Positions 21,071 through 32,480 of a DNA stretch of 64,000 bases are shown piece after piece. The notes under the pieces were generated by a model. The model saw only the letters and a list, made by a program, of their open reading frames with translations. It ran no database searches and was not told the DNA's origin. Source of the DNA: Eledone cirrhosa. Its lineage: Eukaryota > Mollusca > Cephalopoda > Octopoda > Eledonidae. The position numbers and the translations under genes are program-made. The stretch lies in assembly GCA_964016885.1 (NCBI GenBank), contig OZ024746.1, positions 99,848,433 through 99,912,432 of the forward strand, given 5' to 3'. How positions within the stretch are numbered: position 1 is the first letter of the stretch; each line of letters begins with the position of its first letter.

Positions 21071-21354
21071 TAGTTCCTTTTGTAATTCTTTAATACAACT
21101 TTGCTGAATCAGGCTCCCTCACACTCATTGCATGTCAGTTCTCTTTGGTCTCCCATGCTTCCTGGCAATTCCATTTTCAAGCCCTTCTCCACATCACTTT
21201 TTAACATTTCTTAATTTCTTCGGGCCATTTCAAAGTGTAATTTCCTTTCATATACAGCTTCTCTACTCAGAGTTCAATCATTGGCAGCTTGTTCCCAGTC
21301 TCCATCAGAGATTCCAGCTTTCATCAGGGATGTTTAAATTATGTCATGTATGAA
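21071..21354. other. Intron sequence, nothing recognised
   Basis: Pyrimidine-rich on the plus strand. It may be the diverged upstream part of the preceding LINE, but I see no motif. Confidence 0.35.
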
Positions 21355-22005
21355 TATAACACAGCATGATGGCTGCCTCCTCGTTATCGAGTATGGCCAT
21401 TGCACGATGTAACAATTATTAATAATTATCAATTAATGCTATCATGTAATGCCTATGTGTGAAGATTATTTTTAAAGTGAGGAAAGACTGTGCACTGAGC
21501 CAATCCCACTCTCTGAGCGACAGTAGCTATAACCCGAAAAGAAGAAAAGATCAACATCATCGGTAACTACTGAGCCGCAGGTTTTATATCGGAGTTATCC
21601 CAGTTTCCTGAGTTGCCTTCTCCTAGAAGAATGCCCTGACAAAAGCTAGAGGTCCTTCATTTCCAGTGATTTAACCACGCGATCGGGTATCCAGCCCAAT
21701 TATTTCTATGTCCCTGCACATATATATACGTATGCATATATGCATATACAAATATGCATATATATATATATATACATATGAATATAGGTATATATGCATA
21801 TACATATTTACACATTTTTGGATGGCCGTTGACTCTTATGAGTTCTTCCGTCCTTTATCTTGTCCTGCAGGGTGTCCCAAATCACCCTCCTCACCAAGTA
21901 AACCTGGTGGGGTTACCAGTTGAATCGCCGACGACCTGACCATGCGACAGGTTGTACTGGGTTACATGTTACCAGTAGCACTCAAGAGTGACATGACATA
22001 ACATA
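21355..22005 (+). repeat. Repeat family A, most complete copy
   Basis: It runs from CTGCCTCCTCGTTATCGAGT through CGATCGGGTATCCAGCCCAA and an AT-rich stretch to GGTTGTACTGGGTTACATGT. Its two halves match 4640-5000 and 4296-4395 (reverse), 1-295, and 56938-57150 (reverse). Confidence 0.7.
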
Positions 22006-22204
22006 CATACACACAGTAACGGTTGCTTCCAATAAGACACTCTGGATGGTGTGTCTCAAGAAGAAGAAGAAACTGCGTTATTTTTGCCCCTGGGATGGAG
22101 GACACATTCTGGGATGTCTCTCTACAGGTAGTGTTGTCATTATTTACAAGTCACCTATTGTCAGATTACAATTGACTTAAAATATTGATTGGATAATATC
22201 CATC

Positions 22205-22350
22205 AGCTCAGCTGGTCTCACTTGGGGACCCAGCCGGATCAATTGGAGATGGTTGCTTTTGACAGGACCTGCTGGAAGAAGTGTTTGTGGACTCTGCCCC
22301 CACCAACTCTGCCAGAAATAAGTGGGCAAAAAGAAGAAGAAGAAAAATTT
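22205..22350. repeat. Dispersed LINE-like fragment beside exon h
   Basis: GGTTGCTTTTGACAGGACCT and flanks recur in diverged form at 46800-46840. It ends in an (AAG)n tract about 17 bp from the splice donor of the exon at 22363. Confidence 0.5.
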
Positions 22351-22362
22351 CTTTGAACTTAC

Positions 22363-22707
22363 TTCTCATGTCTTTGAAGGCGGACAGTTTTAGGAAACCA
22401 AATATGAGAGACAATTATGTAGAAAGTTATATATATAACAGCTCCACAGCCCAATGCAATAAACTTGTTCATTGTGAAATACTTTTTATAAACATTTGGA
22501 ACATCATCTAATTCATTCATCACAAAGTATGCTGCAAATGTGACTGGTGTTGAGAGTAACAAAGCAGCCGAATAAGAAAACTTCTGCATACGTAGACTAC
22601 ATGTTTGGTATGCAACGTAGTAACCAACTGCAGTACAAGTTGTCAGTAGAATTATAGCCAAAAATGGTGAAATGAAAAGAATTTTGATTTCTTCTAAGTT
22701 CTTGAAT
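22363..22707 (-). CDS. CHS: Chitin synthase exon h: three membrane spans
   Basis: This 345-bp exon encodes FKNLEEIK, a span (ILFISPFLAIILLTTCTAVG), a second (SAALLLSTPVTFAAYFV), a loop NELDDVPNVYKKYFTMNK, a third (FIALGCGAVIYITFYIIVS) and HIWFPKTVRLQRHE. This is the last membrane block before the cytoplasmic catalytic domain. The W-x-P-K-T-x-R-L ending resembles the insect enzymes at the same place. The acceptor is CTATTACAG and the donor GTAAGTTC, phase 2 in and out. A LINE-like fragment with an (AAG)n tract lies about 17 bp beyond the donor. Confidence 0.94.
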
Positions 22708-22873
22708 CTGTAATAGGTAATCAATCAAAATTATCAAACAAGATATAATATAGGATGTAAAGATTGAAAAATAATTAAAAGAAAAAATATCCAAACTATT
22801 TATCCCATTTTGTTACCAGCCCAGCCAAAACTGGCTCTGGTTCTATGTGTGTAGAAATGTCTATCTTGGTTTT

Positions 22874-23112
22874 AACCCTTTAGTTACCAACCGGGCCAAA
22901 ACTGGCTCTGGTTCTATAAAATAAAACCACCCATTTTAAAGGTTTCCAATTTAAATTAAAATCATCCAACATAATTTTATATAAGAACTTTACATTAAGA
23001 CACTATCTTAGAAATGAAATAATTAACAATTTTAGTAAATCCCTCAAAATTCTTCATTAATTAATTTAAATAGAGTGTATTTCACTAGAAATGTGGTCAT
23101 GAAAGGGTTAAT
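22874..23112. mobile_element. MITE with TTAA-CCCTTT ends (piggyBac-like)
   Basis: Starts TTAACCCTTTAGTTACC and ends CATGAAAGGGTTAA. TTAA next to CCCTTT inverted ends is the piggyBac pattern. It is non-coding and has a partial duplicate of its left end upstream (22812-22850). Confidence 0.6.
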
Positions 23113-23249
23113 TTACTATATTAGTAATGAAATAAGTAGTAATTTTAGTAAATCCCTCAAAATTCTTATTTAATTAATTAATATTGCATGCAAGGAAGAC
23201 AAAGACATTATGCTTACAAGCATATCAGTAATGCCATATAAGGTTGGAT

Positions 23250-23525
23250 TTAGAATTTAGAGGGCCCAGAGCACTTTGGGTTTGGGGTCCCCTCATACAC
23301 AAAAAATTAGAATATACAGCCCCCCCCCCCCCCATTTTACATATCAAAGTTAGCTTGGTGCAAGTAATTGGAATTAAAAAGTTATACATTCAGGTATTAA
23401 ATTAAACAATTCTAACCATCCTAAAACTAAAAAGCCCAGCTGAGGGCACAAATAAATTGCAACGGCCGTTGTTGCTGGTGGGGTCCCCTTTACACCCCAT
23501 TAAATCCACCAAACATGGATGACAG
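23250..23525 (+). repeat. Dispersed repeat family B
   Basis: GTTGGATTTAGA to GGTGGGGTCCCCTTTACACC with a poly-C run at about 23321. A reverse copy is at 47305-47595 and a partial copy at 54662-54755. Confidence 0.7.
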
Positions 23526-23611
23526 TGGTAGTATCTAGATCTGGCTACCTAAAAGCCTCTGATAATCCTAAAGACAAGAGAAAGACTTATGTATATAACA
23601 AAGGCGGCTTT

Positions 23612-23795
23612 TTGGCAGTAATTGGTAGAGTGTCAGACACCATGTTTTGCAGCATAGAGTTATGGCCTTTTACGTTCTGAGTTCAAATCCCGCGCAGGTT
23701 AACTTTGCCTTTCATCCTTACGGGGTCAATAAAATAAAGTACCAGTAATGCACTGGGTAATTGCTGGCCTTGAGCCAAAAGTAGAAACAATTATG
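23612..23795 (+). repeat. tRNA-derived SINE, family 1
   Basis: Head GGCAGTAATTGGTAGAGTGT, B-box-like GAGTTCAAATCCCGCGCAGG, GTACCAGTAATGCACTGG and GCCAAAAGTAGAAACAATT. Confidence 0.88.
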
Positions 23796-23883
23796 TCTAT
23801 ATCAAGACCTGAGTATCTAAAATTATCTGACAATACAGCAACCAAAGCCATTATGTTTACAATCTATTATATCTTCATACAAG

Positions 23884-24598
23884 GGCGGTGAATTGGGAGT
23901 ATCAGTAGAGGGTCGGACACCATGCTAGGGCGGTGAATTGGCAGTATCAGTAGAGGGTCGGACACCATGCTAGGGCGGTGAATTGGCAGTATCAGTAGAG
24001 GGTCGGACACCATGCTAGGGCGGTGAATTGGCAGTATCAGTAGAGGGTCGGACACCATGCTAGGGCGGTGAATTGGGAGTATCAGTAGAGGGTCGGACAC
24101 CATGCTCGGGCGGTGAATTGGGAGTATCAGTAGAGGGTCGGACACCATGCTCGGGCGGTGAATTGGGAGTATCAGTAGAGGGTCGGACACCATGCTAGGG
24201 CGGTGAATTGGCAGTATCAGTAGAGGGTCGGACACCATGCTAGGGCGGTGAATTGGGAGTATCAGTAGAGGGTCGGACACCATGCTCGGGCGGTGAATTG
24301 GGAGTATCAGTAGAGGGTCGGACACCATGCTCGGGCGGTGAATTGGGAGTATCAGTAGAGGGTCGGACACCATGCTAGGGCGGTGAATTGGGAGTATCAG
24401 TAGAGGGTCGGACACCATGCTAGGGCGGTGAATTGGGAGTATCAGTAGAGAGTCGGACACCATGCTCGGGCGGTGAATTGGGAGTATCAGTAGAGGGTCG
24501 GACACTATGCTAGGGCGGTGAATTGGCAGTATCAGTAGAGGGTTGGACACTATGCTAGGGCGGTGAATTGGCAGTATCAGTAGAGGGTCGGACATGCT
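23884..24598 (+). repeat. Second 45-bp minisatellite made of SINE family-1 heads
   Basis: About 16 units of GGCGGTGAATTGGGAGTATC, AGTAGAGGGTCGGACACCAT plus GCTAG or GCTCG. The array ends in a full SINE. Units differ from the 18696 array (GGCGGTGAATT, ATCAG), so this locus appears to have expanded independently. A two-to-three-unit higher-order pattern (GGCAGT/GGGAGT, CTAGG/CTCGG) is visible. Confidence 0.95.
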
Positions 24599-24745
24599 TT
24601 CCAGCGTAGTTACGTCCCTTTACGATCTTCGTTCAAATCCCGCCGAGGTTAACTTTGCCTTTCATCCTTACGGGATCAATAAAATAAAGTACCAGTAATG
24701 TACTGGGTAATTGCTGGCCTTGTGCCTAAAATAGAAACAATTATA
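24571..24745 (+). repeat. tRNA-derived SINE, family 1, at the end of the second array
   Basis: Head as the array unit, then TTCAAATCCCGCCGAGGTTA and GCCTAAAATAGAAACAATT. Confidence 0.88.
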
Positions 24746-24786
24746 TCTTCATACAGCATGTTTACAATCTATTATATCCTAATACA

Positions 24787-24981
24787 AGGGCGGTGGATTG
24801 GGAGTATCGGTAGAGGGTCGGACGCCATGCTTTGATGCATAGAGTTACGGCCCTTGCCATTCTGAGTTCAAATCCAGCCGAGGTTAACTTTGCCTTTCAT
24901 CCTTACGGGGTCGATAAAATAAAGTACCAGTAATGCACTGGGTAATTGCTGGCCTTGAGCCAAAAGTAGAAACAATTATAT
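24787..24981 (+). repeat. tRNA-derived SINE, family 1
   Basis: Complete: GGCGGTGGATTGGGAGTATC head, GAGTTCAAATCCAGCCGAGG, GCCAAAAGTAGAAACAATT end. Confidence 0.9.
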
Positions 24982-25111
24982 CCTAATACAGCATGTTTAC
25001 AATCTATTATATCTTAATAGATATCAATAATGTCATAACAACATAGAAGATATAGCCATGTAATTAATAAATCAAAAATAATTTGTATCTATCTTTCTAT
25101 GAGACATTATA

Positions 25112-25300
25112 GGTGGATTGGCAGTATTGGTAGAGGGTCGGACGCCATGCTTTCCAGCATAGTTATGTCCCTTTATGATCTGAGTTCAAATCCCGCCGAG
25201 GTTGACTTTGCCTTTCATCCTTACGGGGTCGATAAAATAAAGTACCAGTAATGCACTGGGTAATTGCTGACCTTGTGCCTAAAGTAGAAACAATTATATC
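25112..25300 (+). repeat. tRNA-derived SINE, family 1
   Basis: Complete: GTGGATTGGCAGTATTGGTA head, GAGTTCAAATCCCGCCGAGG, GCCTAAAGTAGAAACAATT end. Confidence 0.9.
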
Positions 25301-25319
25301 ATTGCCAAATGACATCTGA

Positions 25320-25765
25320 TGCCTTCTGTAGCAATGATGACTTCTTGGAAAGATCAAAAGTATCTGGTCATTCACATGCAAATATGGCTGCAACAAAATT
25401 ACCCCTGGGTTAAATCTGCAGGTAAGATAATGCAGACTAATATATTATACATTACCAAAATTAGTTATAATGACACCTATGGGTATTTGAGTCAAGTGAT
25501 AGTCAAAATTCCACGCATGCTTTGTTCTCTTTTAGACACTGGACAAGAGATTTGGCTCTGGCAGTCAGCAATAATAGTTGGTATTACCACAGCCCAGTCA
25601 TGGCACTCAACTTAGTAAATATGCCAGACATCAAGGCAATGCCATTTCTCAAGCTGTATTCTACATTTCCTCTGTATTACATTTCACTTACAAATTCTAT
25701 CACATCTAAACACAAATACATCACAACAAAATACTCATTTTCACGTATATAATTATATTTTCTGT
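25320..25765. other. Intron sequence, nothing recognised
   Basis: Open frames of under 100 codons without initiation context or family motif. No repeat match is visible. Confidence 0.4.
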
Positions 25766-25774
25766 GAACTCTAT

Positions 25775-25945
25775 GAAATATAATTATTGTTTATACTTTT
25801 GGCACAAGGCCAACAATTATCCCAGTGCATTACTGGTACTTTATTTTATCAACCCCGTAAGGATGAAAGGCAAAGTTAACATCGGCAGGATTTGAACTCA
25901 GATCGTAAAGGGCCATAACTTTATGCTGTACTGCCAATTCACTGC
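25775..25945 (-). repeat. tRNA-derived SINE, family 1
   Basis: Minus-strand copy. GGCAGTGAATTGGCAGTACA head with a small deletion, GAGTTCAAATCCTGCCGATG, CCTTGTGCCAAAAGTATAAA end. Confidence 0.85.
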
Positions 25946-25949
25946 CATT

Positions 25950-26485
25950 TAAATTATATAAAATATGATAATGGGGTATGGTTTTTACTGAGTCAATGAG
26001 GAAAACTCTCCATGGTCCCTTGTCCTGTTAGAAATAACAACTAAATATATCTCATATTACACCCTACCATCTTAAATAAAGGATATATTAGACAATATAG
26101 TTTTTGATAGTCAAAAATACAGGTTTATCATGACTGCAACATGTTTAATCATAGGCATTTTTTTTTTCATAAGAGTTGAACAGCAATGACATCTTATGAA
26201 AGAAGATTGGTGACTTTCAAAAGGAAGTATGTATCTAGGCAATAACTTTTAATGTAAAGTAAACAATAAATTGACCACCCTTTAAATACAAATAGAAAAC
26301 ATATTGTTTAGAATTTAAGGAATCTTTGAAAGTAAATTCATTACAATAAAGTATGGTCTCGAAGCACAAAATCAAATAATTTAACAGTATACCATTAAAA
26401 ATCACACTAAAATAAACTTTTACATTAATTTATGGTTAAAGCCACATTCATCACCAATTTCAATTATTGAATTATACTACAGAAC
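25950..26485. other. AT-rich intron sequence, nothing recognised
   Basis: No coding potential and no repeat match seen. Confidence 0.45.
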
Positions 26486-26489
26486 AGAG

Positions 26490-28230
26490 TCATACCAAAT
26501 GACTGACATAGCAGCATCAACATTAACTGCTACAAGGGTAAAGGAGATACACTAGATAGAGGAAACTATAGAGGCATTAAATTAATTGACCAGGTCATGA
26601 AGGTCACAGAAAAAGTTATAGCGCAACTAATCAGAGAACAAATTGATCTAAACGAAATGCAGTTTGGGTTTGTGTCAGGTAAAAGTACCACAGACGCCCT
26701 TTTCCTTGTACAACAACTAAAGGAGAAGTACCTAGCTAAAAGTAAACCCCTATACTTAGCTTTTGTTGACTTGGAGAAAGCATTTGAAAGAGTCCCCTGC
26801 ACCATTATCTGGTCAGCCCTTAGAAAACTAGGGGTTGATGAATGGCTTGTGAGAGCTATACAAGCCATGTATAAAGAAACAGTCAGCAAGGTTAGAATTA
26901 ACAACGAATATAGTGAAGAATTTAGCGTAAAAGTTGGTGTTCATCAGGGCTCTGTCCTTAGCCCCCTCCTATTTATTATTGCCCTTCAGGCTATAAAAGA
27001 GGAGTTCAAGACCGGCTGCCCATGGGAACTTCTCTATGCAGATGATCTAATGCTCATAGCTGAAGCAATGGTTGAACTAGAGAAGAAATTCCAAACATGG
27101 AAGCATGGCCTAGAATCAAGAGGCCTTAAAGTTAACTTGTCTAAGACTAAAGTTCTAGTTTGAAGGAAGGAAAATAGGGCACATGTCCCCTCTGGGAAAT
27201 GGCCATGCTCAGTGTGTAGGAAAGGAGTAGGTAGAAATTCCATTTTATGTCCCAAATGCAAAGTATGGATGCATATAAGATGTAGTGGGATCACAGTTAA
27301 GCTATCTAAGAACGTAGATTTTATATGTGGCCGATGCTCTGAAAATACTGTAGCCAGAGTCAGAACGGGATGGAAAAAGTTCAGAGAGCTTATACCACTA
27401 TTGGCCGCTAAAGATTTCTCTCTAAAAATGAAAGGCAGGCTGTATGATGCCTGCATACGAACAGCAATGTTACATGGCAGTGAGACATGGGCATTGTGTG
27501 CATAGGAACACAGCATGCATACTCCGCTGGATGTGTAATAGTAATATACGTGAACAGCAACGCATAAATGAACTAAATGAGAAATTAGGTATAAGAGGGA
27601 TCAGATGCTGTTTTCTTGAGAGAAGACTACGTTGGTATGGCCACGTGATGCGCATGAAAGATGACAGCTGTATAAAAAAGTGCAGAGAGTTCAAAATTGA
27701 CTGAAGTTACAGAGTAGGTAGATTTAGAAAAACCTGGGATGATTTGATAAATTCCGACCTTACACAGTTACACCTCTAAGGCAATGTCACTGGACCAAGA
27801 TCTTTGCCGCTACGTAGTAATACAGAAGACCCGTGTTGCCTAAGTACAAAGCAAAACCTACAGTCAGTAGGCACCTCTTAATCAAGTATACACCCCCATC
27901 CCACTACCCCACCCTCACCCCCATCAACACCACCCCTTTCTCTGTAAAGTTATGTTGGTACCACAACATCCAGTCCTAAATAAATGAGGTCATGTAGGTG
28001 TCACGACAAAAAAAAACACACAGTCCACGCTGTAATGTGGCTGTGTAGGTAACACTGTAAAAACTCCCAGTCCACACTGTTAACGTGGTTGGTATTAGGA
28101 AGGGCATCCAGCCGTAGAAAACCTGCAAAACAGTCCCATATGAGTGAGATGACCAATCTTGCCTCAAATGGGACAATTCTCGTCTAAACCCATGCTAGCG
28201 TGGAATATAGACATTAAACGATGATGATGA
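26490..28230 (+). pseudogene. LINE ORF2 pseudogene with 3' UTR, PHD-finger family
   Basis: Starts in the RT fingers (near YKGKGDTLDRGNYRGIK-type sequence). It continues through FVDLEKAFERVP, GVHQGSVLSPLLF and YADDL, then hits a TGA at about 27162. The finger part (CRKGVGRNSILCPKCKVWM) follows in another ORF, with an internal deletion joining CGRCS to ENTVARV. More stops lie after GSETWALCA. The 3' UTR (GTGTCACGACAAAA, GGAAGGGCATCCAGCCG) ends with GATGATGATG near 28230. It is 5'-truncated and dead. Confidence 0.87.
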
Positions 28231-28254
28231 TTACTAGATGGGGGTGACATCTTC

Positions 28255-28325
28255 TCCTTCACTCTATCACACACACACAGTCTCTCTCTCTCTCTATCAC
28301 ACACACACAGTCTCTCTCTAAACAA
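28255..28325. repeat. (CA)n/(CT)n microsatellite duplication
   Basis: TATCACACACACACAGTCTC occurs twice in tandem. Confidence 0.85.
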
Positions 28326-28657
28326 ATGACCTTCCTGTTCTCTCTCTATGTACATCTCTTTCACTTAGCACTCCCCCCTCTCTCTATATAGATGGTGGTG
28401 AAGTCATAACTTACTGTATATTACCTGCTGTCACCTCAAAAACACACATCATCCCCTTTCTCTCCCTATGTACATATCTCTTGCTTGGTTCTCCCCCTGT
28501 CTACATGAAGTGGATGTAACAGACAGATGGGCGGATGGACAGAGAGACAGTGCACTTATTATTATATAGATTATACCCAATATGATTTCTCCCAGTCAGA
28601 ACATAATATGAATGATATGTATTATTAGATAGTTAAAACCAAAAAAAACATACTTAC

Positions 28658-28988
28658 TTAGATCCATAGTCTTGGAATGTTAAAAGATATCCTATAAGCA
28701 ATGTAAGGAGAATTTTCCAAATGTATGCTATCACGCTTTCAAAAGAATTCCTTTTGTTCAGTTTAACTTTGATATTAATTAGAATGTCGTTTAATTCATT
28801 CGAAAAATTACATTTATCAAAGAAGTTTTCCCAGGAATTCACGGAAACCAAAAGGATGCAGATAAAAGCTTCTACTTTTCGGAATAAAGATAATTCATCA
28901 GTGAAAGCAAGCAAGACTACTAAAGCAGCCACATGACAGATGAATATGGATAAATCTTTAAATTTCAATAAAGCTTGTTTCCTTGTTG
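28658..28988 (-). CDS. CHS: Chitin synthase exon g: three membrane spans, SWENF motif
   Basis: This 331-bp exon encodes ATRKQALLKFKDL, a span (SIFICHVAALVVLLAF), a second span with its end motif (AFICILLVSVNSWENFFDK), a basic loop, and a third span (YIWKILLTLLIGYLLTF). The S-x-x-W-W/S-E-N-F motif is typical of the chitin synthase N-terminal membrane region. The acceptor is TTTCTTTCAG and the donor GTAAGTAT. The phases are 1 in and 2 out and fit both neighbours. The 12.5-kb intron before it carries the largest satellite in the window. Confidence 0.94.
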
Positions 28989-29144
28989 CTGAAAGAAACA
29001 AAAATAAGAAATTGAAAAGCTTTACTGTCAGTTTACACAAAACAATGTTATTAAAATGCTACATTTAGTAAATTTATATCAAAGTTTCTATGGAAAGAGT
29101 ATAATTAATGAAAATATTAAATGAAATAAAAGATATATATATAT

Positions 29145-29330
29145 ATATAAAGTTATATTTGGGGAGTTCATGTTGTTATAATATTGCCAGAAATATATAG
29201 TAAAACACACTCACTGTTTGGTTTTCGCTTCAGTATATTTCATATCCTTATAATTAATTTAGCTAGCAATTAATGTTTATCACCGAAATAAAAGATAAAA
29301 TATTTGTATTCAATTGACAGATAAAATATA
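29145..29330 (-). repeat. MITE-like repeat family C
   Basis: GGTTTTCGCTTCAGTATATT, CAATATTATAACAACATGA-type sequence (reverse) and AATTAATGTTTATCA match 31484-31685 and 61190-61390 in the opposite orientation. Confidence 0.65.
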
Positions 29331-29334
29331 AATA

Positions 29335-29635
29335 CATCCTCATCATCGTTTTAATGTTAGCTTTCCTTGCTAGCAAGGTTTGGACGGGTCTACAGAGAAC
29401 AAGTCATTACTGAAGTGGAGCCACTAATCTCCCAGTCAACCCAGGAATCTGTGTCTCGTTTTATGTATGGTCGGCGCTCTATCAGGTGCACAGGGGAGGT
29501 TATCATGACTTTGACACAACTGAGGGTTTTTCCAAGACTTTTGTTTTGCAAGATTTCACTGGCTAGATGTCCTTCCTATCACCAACCACTTTCCAGTGTG
29601 TTCTGGGTTCATTTATCATGTAGACCAGCAGTCGC
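29335..29635 (-). repeat. Diverged LINE 3' UTR-like fragment
   Basis: Starts TCATCATCGTTTTAATGTTAG and carries GGATGTCCTTCC-like sequence (CTAGATGTCCTTCCTATCAC). Both are diverged forms of the common LINE/SINE tail, on the minus strand. Confidence 0.5.
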
Positions 29636-29739
29636 CAACCTTTCCTACATCACAGACCACTAAATTCATAATTTTAAATCCCGCGGACAACTAATACGAA
29701 TTAATGGTCCATGGTCGAAACAATACTGAAGCGTACGTG

Positions 29740-30845
29740 TGTGATATTGTTATAGATGATACATATGTGTGTGATATTGTCATATATGATACATATGTGT
29801 GTGGTATTGTCATAGATGATACATATGTGTGCGATATTGTCATAGACGATACATACGTGTGTTATATTGTCATATATGATACATGTGTGTGATATTGTCA
29901 TATATGATACATATGTGTGTGATATTGTCTATATATGATACATATGTGTGTGATATTGTCATATATGATACATATGTGTGTGATATTGTCATATATGATA
30001 CATATGTGTGTAATATTGTCATATATGATACATATGTGTGTGATATTGTCATATATGATACATATGTGTGTAATATTGTCATATATGATACATATGTGTG
30101 TGATATTGTCATATATGATACATATGTGTGTGATATTGTCTATATATGATACATATGTGTGTGATATTGTCATAGATGATACATATGTGTGTGATATTGA
30201 CATATATGATACATATGTGTGTGATATTGTCATATATGATACATATGTGTGTAATATTGTCATATATGATACATATGTGTGTAATATTGTCATATATGAT
30301 ACATATGTGTGTGATATTGACATATATGATACATATGTGTGTGATATTGTCATATATGATACATATGTGTGTAATATTGTCATATATGATACATATGTGT
30401 GTAATATTGTCATATATGATACATATGTGTGTGATATTGTCATATATGATACATATGTGTGTGATATTGTCATATATGATACATATGTGTGTGATATTGT
30501 CATATATGATACATATGTGTGTGATATTGTCATATATGATACATATGTGTGTAATATTGTCATATATGATACATATGTGTGTAATATTGTCATATATGAT
30601 ACATATGTGTGTAATATTGTCATATATGATACATATGTGTGTAATATTGTCATATATGATACATATGTGTGTAATATTGTCATATATGATACATATGTGT
30701 GTAATATTGTCATATATGATACATATGTGTGTGATATTGTCATATATGATACATATGTGTGTAATATTGTCATATATGATACATATGTGTGTAATATTGT
30801 CATATATGATACATATGTGTGTAATATTGTCATAGATGATATAAA
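29740..30845 (+). repeat. 30-bp minisatellite, about 37 units
   Basis: Unit GATACATATGTGTGTGATAT plus TGTCATATAT. Variants are GTAATATT, TTGACATA and TAGATGAT. Units drop or gain one base at a few places (about 29881 and 29930). Frames are open on both strands because the unit is a multiple of three without stops; I do not regard them as genes. Confidence 0.95.
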
Positions 30846-30949
30846 TGTGTAAAATTCTTTCATGGATGTTAGTTCTTTACTGAGGAGAAACAATTTTTAG
30901 GGGTGTTATAAAATATATTTTAACCAAATAATATTTTTGTTTTATTATT

Positions 30950-31135
30950 AACTGGATTGGCCATATCGGTGGAGGGTCAGACACCATGCCTTGCAGCATA
31001 GAGTTACAGCTCTTTACAGTCTCAGTTCAAATCCCGCCGAGGTTAACTTTGCCTTTCATCCTTATGGAGTTGATAAAATAAAGTACCAGTAATGCACTGG
31101 GATAATTGCTGGCCTTGTGCCAAAAGTAGAAACAT
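30950..31135 (+). repeat. tRNA-derived SINE, family 1
   Basis: GGATTGGCCATATCGGTGGA head, CAGTTCAAATCCCGCCGAGG, GTGCCAAAAGTAGAAACA end. Confidence 0.88.
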
Positions 31136-31483
31136 AAAAATTGCAAATAATGTCCATATTTTTCTCTGGACCACCAAAATTTTCTCTCGGACCACCAATG
31201 GTCTGTTGACCAATGATTGGTGTCCTACACTTGGCAGGCTGTCATGTCCTTCATATGGCTGATGGTCCTCTCAATCCTTTGTCTGGCAACTTTCAAACTG
31301 ATTGTCAGCCTTCTGCTATTTTTCAGTGTTTCATGAATGATTTTTAATCATAATTATGCATAATTATGATCAAACTAGAGAAAAATATCTCATGTTGATG
31401 CACATCAACTGGCGGAGTTTAGCATCTAACGATGAAGAGGGAAAGTCATAATATCACTGATAATGTCACAGGTGTGTGACAAA

Positions 31484-31690
31484 AGAACTCTGAGAGACTA
31501 TATTTATATCTATATTTTTAACTGTTGGTCAATCAATGATAAACATTGATTGCCAGCTGAATTAATTGTAGAAATATAAAATATACTGAAGCGGAAACTC
31601 ACCCAAACCAAACAGCGAGTGTGTTTTACTATATATTTCTGGCAATATTATAACAACATGACTCTCCCCAAATATAACAATATTTAACTT
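31484..31690 (+). repeat. MITE-like repeat family C
   Basis: CTGTTGGTCAATCAATGATA, ATTGATTGCCAGCTGAATTA and TTCTGGCAATATTATAACAA recur at 61190-61390 and in reverse at 29145-29330. Confidence 0.7.
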
Positions 31691-31719
31691 AATGGTTTAG
31701 GCGAGTAAGTATTAAATCA

Positions 31720-31940
31720 CAAGATTAATCCTTTAGTATTTACATTACTCTATATATACTATAATATTTTCATGGTAAAGGCTTTACCTCACATAATATC
31801 GAATCTATGAGATTTTGAAAGTATTTATTTTGAGAACAATACCTTAACATCAGTTTGAGCGACCAGTTACAGCCAGTTTCAACAGAAAGAGGTACAGAAT
31901 TCTGGCCGATTTTGGCCGGTTTGAACATTAAAGGGTTAAA
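31720..31940. mobile_element. MITE with TTAA-CCCTTT ends (piggyBac-like), family D
   Basis: AATCCTTTAGTATTTACATT at the left and GAACATTAAAGGGTTAAAC at the right. The interior (GAGAACAATACCTTAACATC) is shared with copies at 40890, 48283 and 51630. Confidence 0.65.
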
Positions 31941-31944
31941 CTAA

Positions 31945-32475
31945 AAAGTAATGTAATTTTTTTTCATAGGAGGTGCATTTCTCAATGAAATTATTCAAAA
32001 TTTGGTACAGAGGTAAAACTATATAATTCTTGATCTTTAGTTATCTAATTTTGTTTATTTCAGTTACTAGAATGTTTTTCCATACACTGACACGTCGTGC
32101 AAAACACAGACATACTTACAAAAATATACACTCACAGACATACACATACACTCACATACAGCATAGTTTTTCACCATCCCCTTCCTTCCTTTTGCACACA
32201 TATACGTTCAAGCAGCCAGTAGATATAAATAGAGAGGAATAGTATGAGGTAGTCAAACTACTCATCTCTCTTTCCCTGTTGTGACAGAATCATAGAAATT
32301 TATATATAGATATAAATAAATGAGCTGATTTTAAAATGGCATCATCCAACATCTTCAAAGACAGACAAGATGAGGGCAGAAAATTCTGCTGGAAAAATCA
32401 TCCCAATTGTTTTGGGGGGATGCTCAAGGTGTTATTCTTGACAATTTCTTGCTAAGAGGAGAAACAGTCAACTCT
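31945..32475. other. Intron sequence, nothing recognised
   Basis: No repeat or family match. A short ACACATACA tract lies near 32095-32160. Confidence 0.4.
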
Positions 32476-32480
32476 GAAAC

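Larger units (their letters stand above)
29640..31230. mobile_element. Possible hAT-like MITE containing a minisatellite and a SINE
   Basis: Left end CAGCAGTCGCCAACCTTTCC and right end ATGATTGGTGTCCTA are imperfect inverted ends of hAT style. CACAGACCACTAAATT pairs loosely with ACCAATGGTCTGTTG. I could not see a clean 8-bp target duplication, so the call is tentative. Confidence 0.4.

Noticed and set aside
18696..24598. CRISPR-like regular repeats
   Set aside because: Units are contiguous with no unique spacers, the sequence is a eukaryotic intron, and the units derive from SINEs.
29898..30893. Repeat proteins of 305-331 residues on both strands
   Set aside because: A 30-bp unit without stops opens every such frame, and codon content just mirrors the unit.
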